DNA from: Planctomycetota bacterium
GTDB taxonomy: Bacteria > Planctomycetota > Phycisphaerae > Phycisphaerales > SM1A02
Direction: 5' to 3'
Length of the DNA stretch: 14,162 bases
Assembly (NCBI GenBank): GCA_009926815.1
Contig: RFOC01000033.1
Location: 1-14,162, forward strand
Below the pieces are notes generated by a model. It made no database searches and was not told where the DNA came from. It saw only the letters and a program-made list of their open reading frames with translations. The translations under genes were made by a program, and so were the position numbers. Below, in pieces: positions 13,031-14,162 of the stretch (positions within the stretch are counted from its first letter, which is position 1; each line of letters starts with the position of its first letter).

Positions 13031-13103
13031 GGGCCTGTAGCTCATTTGGGAGAGCGCTTCCATGGCATGGAAGAGGTAGTCGGTTCGAGCCCGATCAGGT
13101 CCA
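13031..13103 (+). tRNA. tRNA-Ala (anticodon GGC)
   Basis: A 73-nt cloverleaf that I folded by hand. The acceptor GGGCCTG pairs with CAGGTCC, including the G3-U70 pair that identifies tRNA-Ala. The D arm is GCTC/GAGC. The anticodon stem CTTCC/GGAAG encloses the loop ATGGCAT, giving anticodon GGC for GCC codons, which suits this GC-rich genome. The T arm is GTCGG, TTCGAGC, CCGAT. The discriminator is A73 and no CCA is encoded; the next bases are CTG. Confidence 0.97.
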
Positions 13104-13123
13104 CTGCACTTCACGCGTCGCTC

Positions 13124-13149
13124 GGCGGAGCCCCCAAGGGGCTCTCGCC
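13124..13149 (+). terminator. Hairpin 1 after tRNA-Ala
   Basis: GGCGGAGCCCC, 3-nt loop CAA, GGGGCTC then CGCC with one bulged T: an 11-bp stem 20 nt after the tRNA. Likely a terminator, or a 3' processing signal, without a T tract. Confidence 0.55.
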
Positions 13150-13157
13150 ACCCCGGG

Positions 13158-13186
13158 AGGGGCGCCGCCCGTCGGGCGGTGCCTCT
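13158..13186 (+). terminator. Hairpin 2 after tRNA-Ala
   Basis: AGGGGCGCCGCCC, loop GTC, GGGCGGTGCCTCT: a 13-bp stem with two G-T pairs, 8 nt after hairpin 1. It may be a second terminator; no T tract follows. Confidence 0.5.
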
Positions 13187-13198
13187 GGCGCGAAGGTC

Positions 13199-13204
13199 TA
13201 CACT
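13199..13204 (+). promoter_or_regulatory. Putative -10 box of the glycosyltransferase gene
   Basis: TACACT 22 nt before the ATG at 13227. The expected leader is about 15 nt and contains no good Shine-Dalgarno. Confidence 0.45.
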
Positions 13205-13226
13205 GGTTCGGAAGCGGTCCTGACCC

Positions 13227-14147
13227 ATGCTGACCATCGCGGTCAACTTCCGAAACATCGCGCCCATCACGCCGTCGTGCATCCAGTCGGTGATCGGGGC
13301 GGTGGCGCAGTTCGGGCAGCCGAAGGACTTCGAGTTCCTCTTCATCGACGATGCCTCGGACGCGGGCCGCGAGGTGGCGCCGCTGCTCGTGGAAGCGCGT
13401 GGCCGAGTCCAGTCCCGCATGCGGATCATCCAGTTCCGCAAGCATCAGCATTACACCCGAGGCTGCGCGTACAGCTTCTCGATGGCGCAGGGTGACCTGC
13501 TGTTCGTCAGCCATGACATGATCCTGACGGCCGACTGCATCGAGCGCATGCGTCAGGTGGCGGCGGCGGATCCAGCCCACGGCCTTGTCCGGGCCTGCTC
13601 CAACTACGTGGACTGCTTCCCGCACCACGTGGTCACGCCCCCGGAGATGCCCAGGAACATCGCCGACGTGCGGAACTTCTCGCATCTCGTGTCGGAGCAC
13701 GCCGGCGCCGCCTTCATGGAGGATCCGTTCCTGGTGGGGGACGTCATGCTGATCCGCCGCGACGTCCTGGACCGGGTCGGCGCCATGGATGACCGCTACT
13801 ACGGCTACTTCGGCGACGTGGACTATGGGCTCCGCGTCCAGCATGCGGGCTATCGCCTGGTCTGCGCGAAGGGCGCATGGCTCTTCCATGAGGGCGCCGG
13901 CTTCTACCTGAACGAGGCGCGCGTCCGCCAGGTGGATTACGAGGTGATCCATCGCGAGCGCATGCGCATCGTGAACGACGCGTACCAGCTCTTCCGCCAG
14001 AAGTGGAATCCCGCGCTTCCCGCCGAGTACCCGGGGAGCATGGATGGGCTGGACATCCCGGGACTGCGCAGCCTCTCGCCGCTGCCGTTCCCGGTGCTCC
14101 AGCCGCCGCCCGCGCCGCTCACGCCGGCCATCGGTCGATTCCTCTAG
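13227..14147 (+). CDS. Glycosyltransferase family 2 protein
   Basis: A 306-residue protein with the GT-A fold of family 2, expected to transfer a sugar from a nucleotide donor to a surface glycan. It opens with MLTIAVNFRN, has FLFIDDAS at 37-44 (nucleotide-binding Asp41-Asp42), SHDM at 95-98 where a DxD-type metal site is usual, and the acceptor-side block of GDVMLIRRDV (171-180), VGAMDDRYYGYFGDVDYGLR (184-203) and WLFHEGA (218-224). It resembles rhamnosyltransferase-like GT2 enzymes. No membrane segment or signal is seen, so it is probably cytosolic. The Pro-rich tail at about 264-300 is unusual. The TACACT box lies 22 nt upstream. No glycan operon partners are inside the window, so donor and acceptor stay unknown. 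Confidence 0.88.
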   Translation: MLTIAVNFRNIAPITPSCIQSVIGAVAQFGQPKDFEFLFIDDASDAGREVAPLLVEARGRVQSRMRIIQFRKHQHYTRGCAYSFSMAQGDLLFVSHDMILTADCIERMRQVAAADPAHGLVRACSNYVDCFPHHVVTPPEMPRNIADVRNFSHLVSEHAGAAFMEDPFLVGDVMLIRRDVLDRVGAMDDRYYGYFGDVDYGLRVQHAGYRLVCAKGAWLFHEGAGFYLNEARVRQVDYEVIHRERMRIVNDAYQLFRQKWNPALPAEYPGSMDGLDIPGLRSLSPLPFPVLQPPPAPLTPAIGRFL

Positions 14148-14162
14148 GTTCCGTCTGACGGA
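14148..14162. other. End of window, no feature seen
   Basis: Fifteen bases after the glycosyltransferase stop, too short to say anything. Confidence 0.9.

Noticed and set aside
13031..13103. tRNA gene as an integration attachment site
   Set aside because: No integrase gene and no repeat of the tRNA 3' end elsewhere in the window.
1..14162. CRISPR array, insertion sequence or prophage
   Set aside because: No regularly spaced direct repeats, transposase, integrase or terminal inverted repeats were seen; base composition looks even.

Overview
The window is GC-rich, densely coding bacterial DNA with no sign of mobile elements or a CRISPR array. The best guess is a planctomycete, probably from the Phycisphaerae. 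This is inferred from a fused AroD-AroE enzyme, a dockerin-type calcium-binding pair inside an otherwise uncharacterised exported protein, and several conserved-looking genes of no well-known family. It cannot be proven without 16S or a database search.

Left part (1-5462) is an aromatic-metabolism block. A truncated phenylalanine 4-hydroxylase gene (phhA) and a gene with pyridoxamine-oxidase-like/DUF2470-like traits lie on the minus strand. Divergent from them run aroDE (3-dehydroquinate dehydratase fused to shikimate dehydrogenase), a Spinster-type MFS transporter whose start overlaps the aroDE stop, and aroC (chorismate synthase). Two shikimate steps, the last step to chorismate, a transporter and a phenylalanine-to-tyrosine enzyme therefore sit together.

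Middle part (5463-9544): a small DUF493 (YbeD-like) protein converges on a minus-strand gene encoding a degenerate PPP-type phosphatase domain joined to TPRs. Divergent from that gene is an exported Cys-type glutathione peroxidase, which in turn converges on a minus-strand multi-pass membrane protein of unknown function.

Right part (9545-14162): a plus-strand run of an exported protein with an internal dockerin pair, folP (dihydropteroate synthase, GTGA overlap with the preceding gene), trxA (thioredoxin with a CMPC active site), tRNA-Ala(GGC), two strong GC-rich hairpins, and a GT2-family glycosyltransferase.

The most notable signal is regulatory. Five genes (1255 minus, aroDE, aroC, 7710 minus, 9544 minus) have a TANNNT hexamer 6-8 nt before the start codon and no Shine-Dalgarno, which is the geometry of leaderless transcripts. 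Other genes in the same window (phhA, DUF493, the dockerin gene, trxA) have good Shine-Dalgarno sites. No convincing new multi-gene system was found. The other odd items are the apparent pseudophosphatase-TPR protein and the internal dockerin.
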